From: Isochrysis galbana
Taxonomy: Eukaryota; Haptophyta; Isochrysidales; Isochrysidaceae
Direction of reading: 5' to 3'
Length of the DNA stretch: 64,000 bases
Assembly (NCBI GenBank): GCA_018136815.1
Contig: CM030933.1
Coordinates: 496,001-560,000 of the forward strand
Shown here: in pieces, positions 20,623-31,922 of the stretch
How the letters are laid out: each line of letters starts with the position of its first letter
How positions within the stretch are numbered: position 1 is the first letter of the stretch
The notes under the pieces: generated by a model
What the model was told of the DNA's origin: nothing
Databases searched by the model: none
The model's input: only the letters and a program-made list of their open reading frames with translations
Translations under genes and position numbers: made by a program

Positions 20623-21444
20623 CTAGAACATGCTCAGCTCTCCTAGACAGCCCTCTCTCGCGGCCTCGTAGCACTCATCGAATCTGTCCATATCACTTAG
20701 ATCCTCCTCCCTTCCTGCAGGAACATAAATGTGCAGCGGAGCTCCTATCCGATCCCAGGTGACATCCACAGCGGTGGCGCGGAGCAGAGCAAGACCGGTT
20801 GTGCCAACAACCTCCGCTGGAATGGGCATGACTGTGGCGAAGGCGGCGAGTCTCGGTGCGTGCTCGGCAATGTGAGTCGCTACTTTGCTTGTCAGTTCGT
20901 CCGGCCAGATGGCATTGTTGCAAAAGAATCTTGTTGCATGGCTGTACTCGGTCGTAATGGTGAGGGCGTCCGCGCAAATTAATTTGACGGGCAGGGACTT
21001 TGATCGTCGGGCCAGGCGATCGACCGCCACCTGTGCTGCGGCGTGCCGAGCTGGGACGAGCTCGACCCCAATCGAGGACACTCCGATGAGTGCAGCGAAT
21101 ACGACGACGATTCCCGCCCCGCTGCCTACATCGACAAAGAGCTCTCTTTCAGACGCGGTGGGCGGCAGCTGCGGTTGCAACAGCGCATCAAGCATCTGAC
21201 GGCATCCTACTGCGGTAAGCTCGCCGTACGCCCACTGCTCGCTCCCCCTGAGCGCAAACTCCTTCTGGAGGTCTGGGTGAGGCACAAACGCGTTGACCGA
21301 GCTACAGTCCGCGCTGAACGCGAGCTTGAGGGCGTCAAGGACGCTCTTCGCAATGCGAGCGCGCGCGCAGGCAGCATCCGACGGTATCCGCCGCTCCAGC
21401 CAGAGCGGTATCGACGCGCTCGATTGCACGCCCGAGGCAGCCAT
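20623..21444 (-). CDS. DOT1-like class I SAM-dependent methyltransferase
   Basis: A single-exon protein of 273 residues. A YGEL motif at residues 73-76 is followed by the SAM-binding loop DVGSGAG at 105-111, an acidic residue in GVELV near 128 and an FFCNNAIWPDEL block near 173-184. This order (YGEL, D-x-GSG, NN) is that of DOT1 histone H3 Lys79 methyltransferases and their algal relatives. The true DOT1 helical extension and histone-binding parts are missing or not recognisable, and the protein is short, so the substrate may differ. No targeting peptide is obvious. The start fits the length of the N-terminal helices; it stands alone between repeats. Confidence 0.7.
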   Translation of the reverse strand: MAASGVQSSASIPLWLERRIPSDAACARARIAKSVLDALKLAFSADCSSVNAFVPHPDLQKEFALRGSEQWAYGELTAVGCRQMLDALLQPQLPPTASERELFVDVGSGAGIVVVFAALIGVSSIGVELVPARHAAAQVAVDRLARRSKSLPVKLICADALTITTEYSHATRFFCNNAIWPDELTSKVATHIAEHAPRLAAFATVMPIPAEVVGTTGLALLRATAVDVTWDRIGAPLHIYVPAGREEDLSDMDRFDECYEAAREGCLGELSMF

Positions 21445-22899
21445 CGGCAGGCCCGCTGCGCCCCCCGTTTCCCGGGAGTTTGGGCGTGCGGATCTACACC
21501 CTAAGATGTCGAGTTGTTTTTCACCTTCAATTTTAAGAAGGTACTCCTACTTTACTCGTACTGGGCTCCAGGAGGATCTTCTCCTCGGCCATGGAACCTG
21601 GAACCTGGCTGAAAGTCGAGGCACCGAAACCCCAGCCCGCCATATTCCATGTTCGAGGTTACTCTACTTTTGTTTACTCGAGTCGACACTCCCTCCTCGG
21701 TGCTCGGTGCGGGGATTACTTTCTGCGCCAGTCGCTAGTCGCTAGTCGCGCCTCCTCCCCCCTTGTGTGACCTTGACCTAAACCTTAGACTATTCTCGAC
21801 GCGCACGCGCACGCGACTCTGGAGCCATTACTTTAGAAGGTGCAACTTGAGGTTCAGTTGTTTTTTCAATCCCACTCCCACTCCCTCCTTTTGGTTTTGG
21901 TATAAAAAAAAGTAGTAAACATATTGCTGAATATTGAATATGAATATGATAGCTTCCCCCATTTAATTGGCCAATTTGGAGGGTCGAAGTCGAAGAAGCC
22001 AAGGTCCAAGGTAGTGCACCTGGGCCAAACCCTTGAAACCGAAGAAAAGGGAAAGAAGGGGGGAAGGTGAAGGAGGTGGAGAGAGGGGAGATAAGGGTAA
22101 GTGCGGTGTCGCGGTGTCGGCAGGCTAGTCCGTAGTAGGTGTTAGCCCAGAATCGTCAGATTTTTATTCCTCGATTATTTACAGACTATATTACATTATG
22201 TTACATCTCTCTCCACTAACCACTAAAAAAACATTCTTATTCTTGAAGGTTTTTGTTTTTAGAGGCTACTCTACTGCTAGCGGCTCCGGATCCCAAGGCC
22301 GCGTTCCATCGAATATGGAACAGACTTGTTTGAGCCATCGACTGTCCCCACCCCTGGGCGTGCTCGGCGGTGGAGACCTCAAGGCCGTCGGTCTACCACC
22401 GGCGGAGGCGCCGTCGTGCGTGCGCACAGCGGCTGTTCCCCTCTGCCACCCGGGTCGCACATATGCGTAAACGAGCCATGCGCGTTAGATCTCTGGCGGG
22501 ACAGGTGTGATGAGCTGCAATCACCCATGCGCACGCCGTGCATGCGCATGACGCGATGTGCACCGGTTCCCCCGCGGGGGCGCCGTGCGTGCGCATAGCA
22601 ATTGGTTCTGAGGTGCACGCCGTGCGTTCGCTCTTTCCGCGGGGGAACTCTGGGCGCAGAGTGCCGGCGGGAACCCGAAGGGCACCCCCTGCGACCGGGG
22701 GTGACTTTCACGTTATACGGCGATGACACTTACGAAAAAAACAGGTTGGGTAGTTGGGCCTCTACCACTTCCATCTCTCTCCATTCCCCCTCCCCCGTCT
22801 CATCGTCCCCAGTGAGAGAGAGAAGGCTGCCTGCCCTCTCTCCTTCCACTGCTCGCTCACCCTCCAGCTCTCTCTCCTCGTCCTCGTCTTCCTCCACGA
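21445..22899. other. Intergenic region with Q-type repeat and GC hairpins
   Basis: 21500-22000 is AT-richer with no gene. A dispersed repeat lies at about 22008-22190, and GC hairpin motifs at 22530-22650. Short open frames around 22600-22900 are low-complexity. Confidence 0.4.
22008..22190 (+). repeat. Q repeat (GTAGTGCACCTGGGCC family), copy 1
   Basis: Shares GTAGTGCACCTGGGCC, an AAACCGAA box, AAGAAGGGGGGAAG and the closing GTAGGTGTTAGCCC with 27735-27945, in the same order. Partial copies lie at about 43030-43115 (reverse) and 47014-47222. Confidence 0.65.
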
Positions 22900-23624
22900 T
22901 GGTGTCGACTCGGCGCGCATCCGCACGGTCCTCCTCCTCTCGCGCTCCTGCTCGCTGGTTGCGTTCGACCCTCTCGCCACGGCCACCGGTCGACTGGACG
23001 CCGAGCGCGAGCGCTGCTCGCACGACTCGTCCCACCTCTTGCTCCACGGCTTCGGCGGCGGCGGAGTCTCTTCGCGTTCCCGAGTCTGAGCAGGAGTCTC
23101 TTTCTCCGTTCGAGGAGGTCACCACCACCATCATCGACAAGGACTGCGGGCCTGTGGAGGAAGGAGCAGACGAGGAGAACGAGAACTGTGCGTCGGACGC
23201 TCCAGGCCTTCTTTTTGCCATCGCTCCAGCTGCGGAGGTCGAGGAGCCAGCCGAGTCGATGGAGGAGGAGGCTGATGCGCTTGCTGTCATCGAGGACAAG
23301 GCAGTGGAGAAGGACGACGAGGAGAATACGGAGAAGGAGAAGGAGGGAGAGAGGACGGCTGCGTCCGACGCACCAGTCGGAGACAAGACTCTGTTCGAGG
23401 AGGCCACGCAGCTGGAGGAGGTCACGCCGCTAGAGGAGGTTACGCCGCTGGAGGCCACGCAGCTCGAAGAGGACCAGAAGGAGGAGGCCGATCTCATCGA
23501 GGCACCCGCTGCTACCGAGGCGAATGAAGAGGAGGAGGAGAAGACGTCCGACGCACCCGCCGCCGAGATCTCGACTCCTTTGGGGGTGGCCACATCTAAC
23601 GTACACCGCCTCGTTTACGTATAA
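22900..23624 (+). CDS. Hypothetical acidic, repeat-rich protein
   Basis: From the ATG at about 22900 a 241-residue protein can be read. The N-terminal 70 residues are rich in Ser, Arg, Thr and Pro; the rest is strongly acidic with runs of Glu and short repeats such as EEATQLEEVTPLEEV and two or three copies of SDAP. No catalytic motif or membrane segment is seen. Composition suggests a disordered protein. The reading frame may be an accident of GAG-rich DNA, although the length and the even spread of acidic residues argue for coding. The last residues run into a duplicated block (see 23594-24360). Confidence 0.4.
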
Positions 23625-24360
23625 TGTGCGACCCGGGCGTGCACCTCGGAACAAATGCGCACGCACGGCGCCCCCGCGGGGGAACCGGTGCACATCGCGT
23701 CGTGGCGGCGGCAGGTTAGCGAGTGCGATGCCTGGGTCTTGCTGTACTTGGAAAGATGAACCGGAGGATGAGGACCAAAACTACGGCGACGAAGAGTGGA
23801 ATCACACTCTTTGTGTACGCGATTGCGCAAACCGCAAGAAGGGCAATGCCCACTGCCAGAGAAATACGCCACTTGCCGCGTCTGGTCTTCCATTCATTGG
23901 CAAGCTCCGCGTTGTCAATGAAAACCGGGTACGCCATCTCTGTAACATCACGGGTAAAAAAACTTTTCGCACACACCCTAAAACCCGTCACGATTTTTGT
24001 TGGACATGGCTACTCGCATTTTTGCTGCGTTGAAAAATACATTACAGCACGGTGCATGGCACATTCATGAAATGGGGCATCTACGACTCCCTTTTCTTTC
24101 GAGAGATCTAACGTACATCGCCTCGTTTACGTATAATGTGCGACCCGGGCGTGCACCTCGGAACAAATGCGCACGCACGGCGCCCCCGCGGGGGAACCGG
24201 TGCACATCGCGTCGTGGCGGCGGCAGGTTAGCGAGTGCGATGCCTGGGTCTTGCTGTACTTGGAAAGATGAACCGGAGGATGAGGAAGAGTGGAATCACA
24301 CTCTTTGTCAATGAAAACCGGGTACGCCATCTCTGTAACATCACGGGTAGAAAAACTTTT
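23594..24360. repeat. Imperfect tandem duplication of a 0.25-0.38-kb block
   Basis: 23594-23970 and 24107-24360 begin identically with ATCTAACGTACA and share a GC hairpin, the 3' part of a small membrane-protein gene and its N-terminal codons. The second copy lacks two internal segments of the first (about 18 and 105 bp), which removes most of the membrane domain. The copies are otherwise nearly identical, so the duplication is recent. 136 bp of unrelated sequence separates them. Confidence 0.85.
23716..23937 (-). CDS. Small two-helix membrane protein, unknown function
   Basis: A 74-residue protein: a polar N-terminus (MAYPVFIDNAELANEWKTRR), two hydrophobic helices (WRISLAVGIALLAVCAIAY and IPLFVAVVLVLILRFIF) and a basic tail PRHRTR. 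A GTG further upstream (23991) could add 18 residues. I do not recognise a family. A partial second copy lies at 24232-24330, without the helices, and is probably a pseudogene. Confidence 0.5.
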   Translation of the reverse strand: MAYPVFIDNAELANEWKTRRGKWRISLAVGIALLAVCAIAYTKSVIPLFVAVVLVLILRFIFPSTARPRHRTR

Positions 24361-25679
24361 CTCAAAAAGTTTCGTTACACGCCTATAGTTTCGTTACGCG
24401 TCCATACTCGATGGAACACTACCTCATCGCACTCATGGTGCTGCCCTTCGCCATCGCCTATACCTATACCCCACACTCTCACTTCCTTCGCCCGCTACCC
24501 CCCTCAAGCAAGGGGGGTGGGCCCGTGGGCCCGCGTGCACTACGACGGGCCAGGCGCCAGGCGGGGGGGGGGCGGCTAGGGCTAGGGTAGGCGGGCAGGC
24601 CTGTCAGCTATATTCGCTGTAGACAAACGTAAACGCGCGCGTGCCTGCGCGCGCCATGGCCCCCCTCTGGGGGACCTGCAGGTCCCCCCAACTGGCCGGT
24701 TGGGAGGCTCATGGGGGCGATGGAGGCTGCTGGGGCTTTGCCTCTGGCCCCTCCGCCCCCCCCTCGCTCGCCCCGCCGGCCGCCGGCCACGGGGGCGATC
24801 CAAGTCGTCTGTCAGTCTGTGGCTCAGAGATGGTGGGGGGGGGGGTTAGTACGCTGTGGAGTGGGGCTGGGCGAAGGATTGCGCGTCGCCGTGTGCCGCC
24901 TGGGAGAGTCTGGATGAGCGTGTGTTGATTGCTCAGCGCACTTGCCAAAAGGCATGGCATGAGGCTGACTGACAAGACCCCCGGAGGGGCGTTAGTGCCT
25001 GAGGGGAGGGACGCGAGCGTGAGGCACCCCCCCATGACCCCTACTCTAAGAGTAGGTTTACATCTCTCTCCACTAATACTCACAGCCTCAACCACAGCCT
25101 TACTCCTGTCACTCACACGCTACATCATACAATCGGGCCACAGCGCACTTTAATACGTGTTAGAAGCTTGTCAAGCGGGCACATGGCGGCGTGATGCCCT
25201 CATTTTATCATTCCGAACGATCGAATACACAGCCATATCGACAATATGTGGGGCTCGCAAGGCGATCACCGACTCGAGGCCAGACCAAGGGGTGTGGTTT
25301 GTTCTCCGCAGTCTGTAGTATAATTCCTTGCCGGCCTCCCCAAGGAGTGCATGAAAGCCCACCCGTTCATCTTTGCGATGGCATAGATATTCGCTTGCAA
25401 TAGTGCCAGGAGGTTCGTTTGCAAAGGTGTATGCGGTTCGTTCCCCTCACCATCCATGGCGTGCCTAACTAGGCCTCTCACATATTGCGCTGACGGGCGC
25501 AGCCCATAGCAACGTTAGTGTTGACGGCATTCGTGTTGCGCCTCCCACGGATCTTGCAAGTGATGGCCAATGCTGTTCCTCGCACTGGATAAGAGGAGAA
25601 CAGCTTCTGTCGTCGTCCTGGTGGAGCGGCACATGCATGGAGCAACATTGGCCGAAGCTCACATGCAAAACTGCACTTC
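24361..25679. other. Intergenic region downstream of the GRASP gene
   Basis: Includes a GC-rich segment (about 24640-24830) related to the body of the R repeat at 39541-39720, and a 20-bp box TTACATCTCTCTCCACTAA at about 25058 that is also found at 22200. No gene is supported. Confidence 0.4.
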
Positions 25680-27221
25680 TCATGCCGCATTGACTGCAGT
25701 TGGAGTGCTGCATTGACCGTCCTCTATGCAAGGCGTAGCCAACGTTTGTGGGGCCGCATTCGCGGAAATGGTGGGGGGCGTCGAGGGTGGCTCGAGCGGT
25801 GGCCGTGACGGAAGCTCTGGTGGGGCTACCTCTTGACGGATATGTGGAGCGTCCTCGCTCGGCTCCGGTGAGCTAGGTGTTGCGGTTGCGGGTCGAGACG
25901 GTGCACATTGTGGAGGGGGAGCAACTGGCTTCAGTCGCCGGCGTGGTAGCAGGTGCAGGTAGCCTGACCCGACACCGCAACCAAGGCAGCCATCTCCACC
26001 CCAAGCCTGGTCGGGTGTGATGGTCACCTCACGCATTGACTCCGTGCGGGCGTTGTACACGTACAGCCGCATCTGGTGTTTGCATCCGCAGGAGGGGCTA
26101 AGGAATCATTTGGGCGAGTGCATGCAGCACCCAATCTGACGCCAATAGGTCAGGTGAGAGCCAACACACAGGTGCCGTCAAGCCGCATGGGCACGCATCG
26201 TGGGTGCCAGTCGAATGGCCTATTAACGGCGGTAGAAGAAAGAAATGGAGCATGCTGACAAAGCTCCCTAGCAAGAGATGTGGAGGAGGCTAGCGCACCG
26301 GTCTCCCATTGTTGTATGCGACTATCTCCCCAAATTCGTCTGGCCCGTCGAATAGTAGGTCGCCGACGCCGACTATGTAGTCATTATGGCCATCTAGCCC
26401 TGCAAGTGTGTGCGGCCAGGCTCAGTGTCCGGGGACCGCAGCAGCGTTGCAGTGCGTGAATGCGGTACCTGCAGTCGATGCCGGCGAGCTCGGATAGACA
26501 TCCAACACATGAAGGGTGTGCTTGTCGAGGGGTCGTACAATGTCGAAGCGAATTGTCACCCCCAGCAGTCCAGCTCCTGACACGCAGCACAACGGCATAA
26601 GGCGGCAAGAGGCAGAATCCGGTTGACTAAGGCGTGTGCGAGGAGAGTTTCAAGTGCCATCAGCGGAGAGGCCCACCCAATCCTACCAAGTTGCCATGAT
26701 CAACGGCTGCCAGAGGGCGAAGCGCCGTCACGCACCTCCCCAATCTCCCCGAGGCATGAGCACGACTTGTCTCGTGCGCATCGTGTGAGTGTTAAAGACA
26801 ATGCACTTGATCTCTTGGTTGATGGACTCAGAGATCATCTGCACAAAGGTGCCTGCACGCAGAAGATTGTCGGAAGAGGTGAGAGCTAGCTGCACGAGAG
26901 GTGGGCACGGTGTAAGCCAGCGCGGAGAAAAAGGAGGGAGAAGGGGAGAGGTGGAGGGAGGAAGGAATGCAGAGAGGCAGGCGCGGAGGGAGCGAGAGGG
27001 AGGGGAGGAAGAGGGAGAGGGAGAGCCCCACCGTCATCAGCATCGAGCCGCACTCCATTTGCGACCACGATGTAGTCTAGGATGGACTGCAAGCCAGCGG
27101 CGGCGCCCGGTGAGCCGAGCTCAACGCGATGAACGCGGAAGCCGTACTCCTGATCCACCACCCCATCGAGTGCCGCGTCGGGGTCGTTGGGATCCACCTC
27201 GGTGCTGAGGCCGAGGCCCAT
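25680..27221 (-). CDS. GORASP: GRASP55/65 Golgi stacking protein homologue
   Basis: Five exons on the minus strand: 27221-27032, 26852-26736, 26576-26469, 26399-26299 and 26072-25680. Phases agree at every junction and all introns are GT-AG; the product has 302 residues. The two PDZ-like halves of the GRASP domain are clear. The N-terminus MGLG keeps Gly2 for myristoylation. Half one has [19 protein letters not shown] and IVVANG; half two has [19 protein letters not shown] and YIVGVGDLL. Both end in the family signature ([19 protein letters not shown], then [20 protein letters not shown] with YLH). The C-terminus is a Pro/Ser/Thr-rich tail of about 90 residues, the place of regulatory phosphorylation in animals. 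Members tether Golgi cisternae and act in unconventional secretion. Confidence 0.93.
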
Positions 27222-29231
27222 AGCACGAGGGAGAGAGAGACGGGGGAGACGAGAGAGGGGCTAAAGAATAGAGAAAGAAGAGAGGGGGAGAAGTGAGAGG
27301 TATGACGACGGTGAGACGAGGGGGGAGACGAGACAATGATCCAGAATGAAGAAGAGAGGTGGTCAACAGAGTACTCCTAAGTGTGATCTACTCTCCTCTA
27401 CTCTCTAGCATTTGTAGAGGAGAGAGGGAACAAGAGGGGACAGAGAAGTACAGAGTACTATTATCATGTGAAGGGGGGGCGGGGGGCGCGCGCGCGAGAG
27501 GCTCGCGCGCGGAGAGGACACAATAATGCAATAATGAAGGTGTGAAGATATGTTACTAAAAATAAGGATTACTTCGAGGAACGAGAGGGCGAGCGGGCAG
27601 GCAGGAGGCAGGGGGTGTCTAGCCTGAGTTGTTTTGTAGGAGTGGTTCTACTCCTCCGGAGTACGGTACATAACATTCTAAGCAAAAACAAAACTACCAC
27701 CTGGTCCTCTTTCCTCTTTCGACGGAACGCGACTTGAGGTAGTGTGTAGTGTACCTGGGCCGGAACCCGGAAACCGAAACCGAAGACAAAGGAACGAAGG
27801 GGGGAAGGAATAGATAGAGATAGAGGCGGGGAGAAGGAGATGAGGGCGATGTCGGTAGGAAGATAGAAGATAGAAGAATCTTGTCCGTCGTAGGTGTTAG
27901 CCCGGAATCATGAGAACTTTTTTTATTTTTATCTAGATATCTGGATATAGCGAAGGCTTCGCGAAGCCTAGATGGGAGAAACGTATTCACCTTTTTCTAC
28001 CAAGGCGAAAAACAGGCCGTTTTTGCCGTTTTTGCAAGCCCTCCAGTTTTTGTCTCCGTTTTTGAATGGCAACGCGAGCACTCATGCACCATGCGTTGAG
28101 CGTGAGCATATGTGGGCGCTTACGCGTGCGTGGAAAGAAAGAGAGGAGGAGCAGGAGGGAGGGGAGAGGGGGAAGGGGGAGGGAGGGGGGCCAGAGAGAA
28201 GGGTGGTGAAGGGGAGAATGAGAGAGAGGGGGGGCCGGGCCAGGAGGCTTTGGGGGGCTCAAGGCAGGTCCTGAATGGCCCGGTCGCGACCGGCCCGCCG
28301 CGCCGCACGGGCACTTGAGGAGTTGTACCTCCAGGCGTCCGAGCGAGCGCTTGTCGACGTCAATGGGGCCGTGGCCCTGGGCGTCGGGACGGATCGAATC
28401 GAGGCATTCCTGCGGTGCGAGGGGCTAGGATGGGTCAATACGAGTGTGTGTGTTGTATCCAGGCTTTTTAGCCTGGATAGTTCTACGAGCTCCACGATTA
28501 GACTTGGGTTCCCCAGTCTTCTACGGTCAAGCTCGCCTTGCCTTGCCTGAGCGCCCTATTTGCCTTGGCGGTTTGAGACGCCCAGCCGGCTTGCTTGTCG
28601 TTCCTGGCAATTTCGGTCCCGTGTTTCCTGATTGCTCTGTAGGCTTCCTGGCAGTTTCCCAGCCGATTCCCTATGTCCAGCCCAGCCTCGCAGTCCTCGC
28701 AGGTTGTGGTTGAGTGTGCGGCAGTTATCCCAGCTTGTCTTTGCCTGACTTCTCACTTCTCACCTGGCCCCTGAGAAGCTTCCCAACCTCAAGTCTGAGA
28801 TAGCCCGCACAGCAGGTTCTTCCTGCATCTCCTCTGTGTTTCCTGTAGGTTACCTGACGCCTTCCTCATTAGGGCCAGGTCAATACTTCTAGCAAAACTC
28901 GCCCAAACTTCTCGGCCAAACTTGCAAGAATCTTGTAGCGGACTACCCAAACTTCTCGTGACACTTCTCACAATTTTTCATCCCGAAAGTAGCCGCAAGT
29001 ATACATCCGCAACGCGTTTCCCTTAGGAAACCCCCCTAAAACAAAGAGAACTCAATCGCAATGCCAATGCAAAGCTCAAACTAACCACGAGCGCCGCCTT
29101 CGCTGATCTGCCACACACGCATTGATTGTGTTCGTACCCTGCTATCTGTCATCATCTACCTAGACATATCTACTAAATGATGTCCGATGCCCTGTATTGT
29201 ACATGCTTGTATGAATGACATTCACAAGCAT
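27222..29231. other. Intergenic region with Q repeat and purine-rich tracts
   Basis: Upstream of the GRASP start is a GA-rich leader. A Q repeat lies at about 27735-27945 and a GA-rich run at 28130-28240. A frame starting at 28275 (LEELYLQASERALVDVNGAV) looks gene-like for about 55 codons, but I find no partner exon, so it is not called. 28560-29230 holds nothing recognisable. Confidence 0.4.
27735..27945 (+). repeat. Q repeat, copy 2
   Basis: Same order of boxes as 22008-22190: GTGTACCTGGGCCGGAACCC, AAACCGAA, AACGAAGGGGGGAAG and GTAGGTGTTAGCCC followed by a T-rich run. Confidence 0.65.
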
Positions 29232-29356
29232 AACTAAGTTTATACTTAGTTCGCCCATGGGGGGGCACGAGCCCCCCTCTCTCTCCACTCCTCCCCTGCC
29301 ATGGGGGAGGAACCACCCACTCTCCTGGCACGCCTGATGGCCTGCCAGGAGCACAC
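29232..29356 (+). repeat. R repeat, truncated after the hairpin end
   Basis: Begins AACTAAGTTTATACTTAGTT and matches 60925-61060 up to GCCAGGAGCACAC, where retroelement coding sequence takes over. The junction is the insertion or recombination point. Confidence 0.8.
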
Positions 29357-31922
29357 TACCGCAACAAGCTCCTCTACCACTACAGCGGACCATACCGCAT
29401 CGCTGAGGCGCTTGGCGCTGGCCGCTACCGACTACGCGACCAAGAAAATCGCCTCCTCTCCGAGGAGGTGCATGTGACTAACCTCCGTCCCTACTATACC
29501 CTCACAGATGAAGATCCCGTCCAAGCAGACGAGTATCTGGTTGATGCACTTCTTGACCGCAAGGGTCGAGGCGATTCCAGACAGTACCTCGTCAAATGGC
29601 GTGGCCACGCGAAAGCTGCGGCCACATGGGAGCCGCTAGCCGAACTGCTTCGCCGCTGCGAGTCGCTCATCACCGCCTATGATGATGCTCACCCCTTCCC
29701 TCCTCTTCGTAAGCCTCAGATGAGAAAGCGGGCTGCAGAATCACAATCTCAGACCGTCTCAACTCCACCGACGTCGCACGCAATCGAAGCTCCCGTGGGA
29801 TCCGAGACCACTGGGTCCAATGATGCGGCCGCAGCACGCGGTCTTCGTCCTCGGGCAGTGGTGGTACTCGTCGGGATCGTCGCGCGGTTCCCCGTGGTTT
29901 GGCTCCCACGCATTTGCGCACGATGCCCTTGCCTCGCCTACCTTCGTTCGCTGTCGCTCCGAGGCTCTCGCACGCCTGTCGCCATCGGATCGCACCCTCG
30001 TCTCTCTCCTCGATACACCCTCTGCGTTCTTCTGACAGTCGCGACTGTCACGCCCCTTCAGATATCTCTCAACGCCGTCGTTTACGTTTGATCGGGGTAC
30101 GGGAACGTACGGGAATTCTTTTCCAGTTCCCCCCCGCGGTCGCCGAATTTCCCCCCCGCGGCCGCCGAATGGTTCCCCCCCGCGGGAAGAGAGGTATGGC
30201 TCGCCCCCCCTTTCGACCACGGAGGATGGATCTCCCTCCCCTTTCGCTGCGCTCTGTCAGGAGACCCCCGTACCTCGTCGTCTAGCTCGCGCGTGACGTG
30301 CCGAGCCCGTCGTGATATCTCGCCGCCTTTCGCCGTTGGCTGTTCGACTACTCATATATCGAAGAACAGGAGACGCCGCGTTGTAACTTGGGTGCCGCCA
30401 CACCGCCCAAACATCCAGGTAAAACTCTCGTAAAAGAGAGAAGAGGATGGGTTGCAGCGTTGAGTCCTGCGGTCTGCCGCGCCGGCCGCCGATTCTACAC
30501 CTTATCGTCCGGACGGGTGTGGTACTTCCTGTCTCTTCGATCGTCGCGCACTATTCTTATAGTTCGTCGTTCGCCGTTCGTCGTTCGTTCTTCGATTCTC
30601 GATTCTCGATTCTCGTCGTTCCGCGTTCTTCGTCGTTCGTTCTTCGATTCTCGATTCTCGATTCTCGTCGTTCCGCGTTCTTCGTTTCTCGCTCTCGATT
30701 CTCGATTCTCGTCGTTCCGCGTTCTTCGTTTCTCGCTCTCGATTCTCGATTCTCGTCGTTCCGCGTTCTTCGTTCTTCGTTTCTCGTTCTTCGATTCTCG
30801 ATTCTCGTCGTTCCGCGTTCTTCGTTTCTCGCTCTCGATTCTCGATTCTTGTCGTTCCGCGTTCTCATCGGTCCTCGATTGTTCGTTGTTCGTAATTCGT
30901 AACTTCTCGATTTATTGTTTCATTCGCTCTTCGGATTTATTCGCTCTTCGCTCTTGGCTCATTCGGTCTCGTTCAGGATTGCTCTTCTGCCTTTCTCGTG
31001 GCTTGCTTGGAGCTCTCCGATGTCCGTTAGGTTCTCTTCATTTCCTCGCGGGACGCTCGATCCTAGCAGGGGGGTGTCGCATTCGCGAATCGACACTCGT
31101 TAGGCTTCGCTCTTCTCTTCGTCGTTCGGTATTTATCGTTATAATTCTCTCGTTCTCGTTCTCGGTCAAAAGCTTCGCTTGGATGCATGGGATCGTGGGT
31201 TGTGGAGCGCCCTCTCTCTTCCTCTCGAAAGAGAAGGGAAGTTTCCCCACCTTTCTTCCTCCCAGGCGCCTCGCAGATAGGTTTAATTTGCTATCTCCCC
31301 TGCGGTTCTTTATCTGCTTCTGGGGGCAATCAGGTTTAATTTGCGACCTCTTCGCATCTCCCCCTTAGGCACATCGCACTCCTTTCGTCTTATTTGGTAG
31401 GTCTCTTGGAATCCTGCGTAGCAAGATTGCCCCTCGATTCCGTTATGGTGCGATTCCCGTTCCAGACAAGATCGCCGACAGATCGCCCTTTGATCGTCGT
31501 CCGTTGTTGTCTGATCGGAGTGTTTGGGTATGATTTCAGTCGAGTTGTGTGAGAAAGTCGTGGGGCGAGAGTCGGGGTGTTTTCCTGGGTGTCGTTGTCC
31601 GTCGTCCTGTCGTCAGTCGTCATCCGTCGTCGCTCTCGCTCTCGTCGCTCTCGCTCTCGTAACACTCAGACCTTACAATCCCTCCTCACCTCGCCAGCCC
31701 CTGCCACCACAGCCCTCCTCACACTCACCCTCGCCTTTCGCCGCTCGTTCCATGTCGCTTTCGCCGCCGTCCTCGCCCTCGCTCAAGCCCGCCTGCCCGC
31801 CTTCCTCTGCTGACGGGCTTCAGCCCGTCAGCACCTCTGAAGTCGTCTCCTCCGCCGCGCCTGCCGCCGGCATGCATCCTTCCTCATTGCCCTCAGGCCC
31901 TATGGGCCAGCCCAATTCGTCA
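29357..31922 (+). mobile_element. 3' part of a chromodomain gypsy element with its LTR
   Basis: The left part encodes the end of an integrase: a GPY/F-like module (YSGPYRIAEALGAGRYRL, then VTNLRPYY) followed by a chromodomain (DEYLVDALLDRKGRGDSRQY, LVKWRGHAKAAATWEP). Next come a G/C-rich stretch, a roughly 300-bp block of 30-40-bp tandem repeats (30590-30890) and the polypurine tract AGCAGGGGGG that directly precedes an LTR (31075-31922). The tandem repeat, polypurine tract and LTR belong to the same family as the element at 472-9387. This is a broken fossil: everything upstream of the integrase tail is absent. Chromodomain gypsy elements are called chromoviruses. Confidence 0.85.
31075..31922 (+). 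repeat. LTR of the chromodomain gypsy fragment
   Basis: Starts TGTCGCATTCGCGAATCGAC and ends CCCAATTCGTCA like the LTRs at 472-1596 and 8263-9387. At 848 bp it is shorter than those and diverges in its middle, so it is a separate, older lineage of the same family. Confidence 0.85.

Noticed and set aside
28275-28440. Short gene-like frame (LEELYLQASERALVDVNGAV)
   Set aside because: No splice donor in a useful place, no partner exon and no known family.
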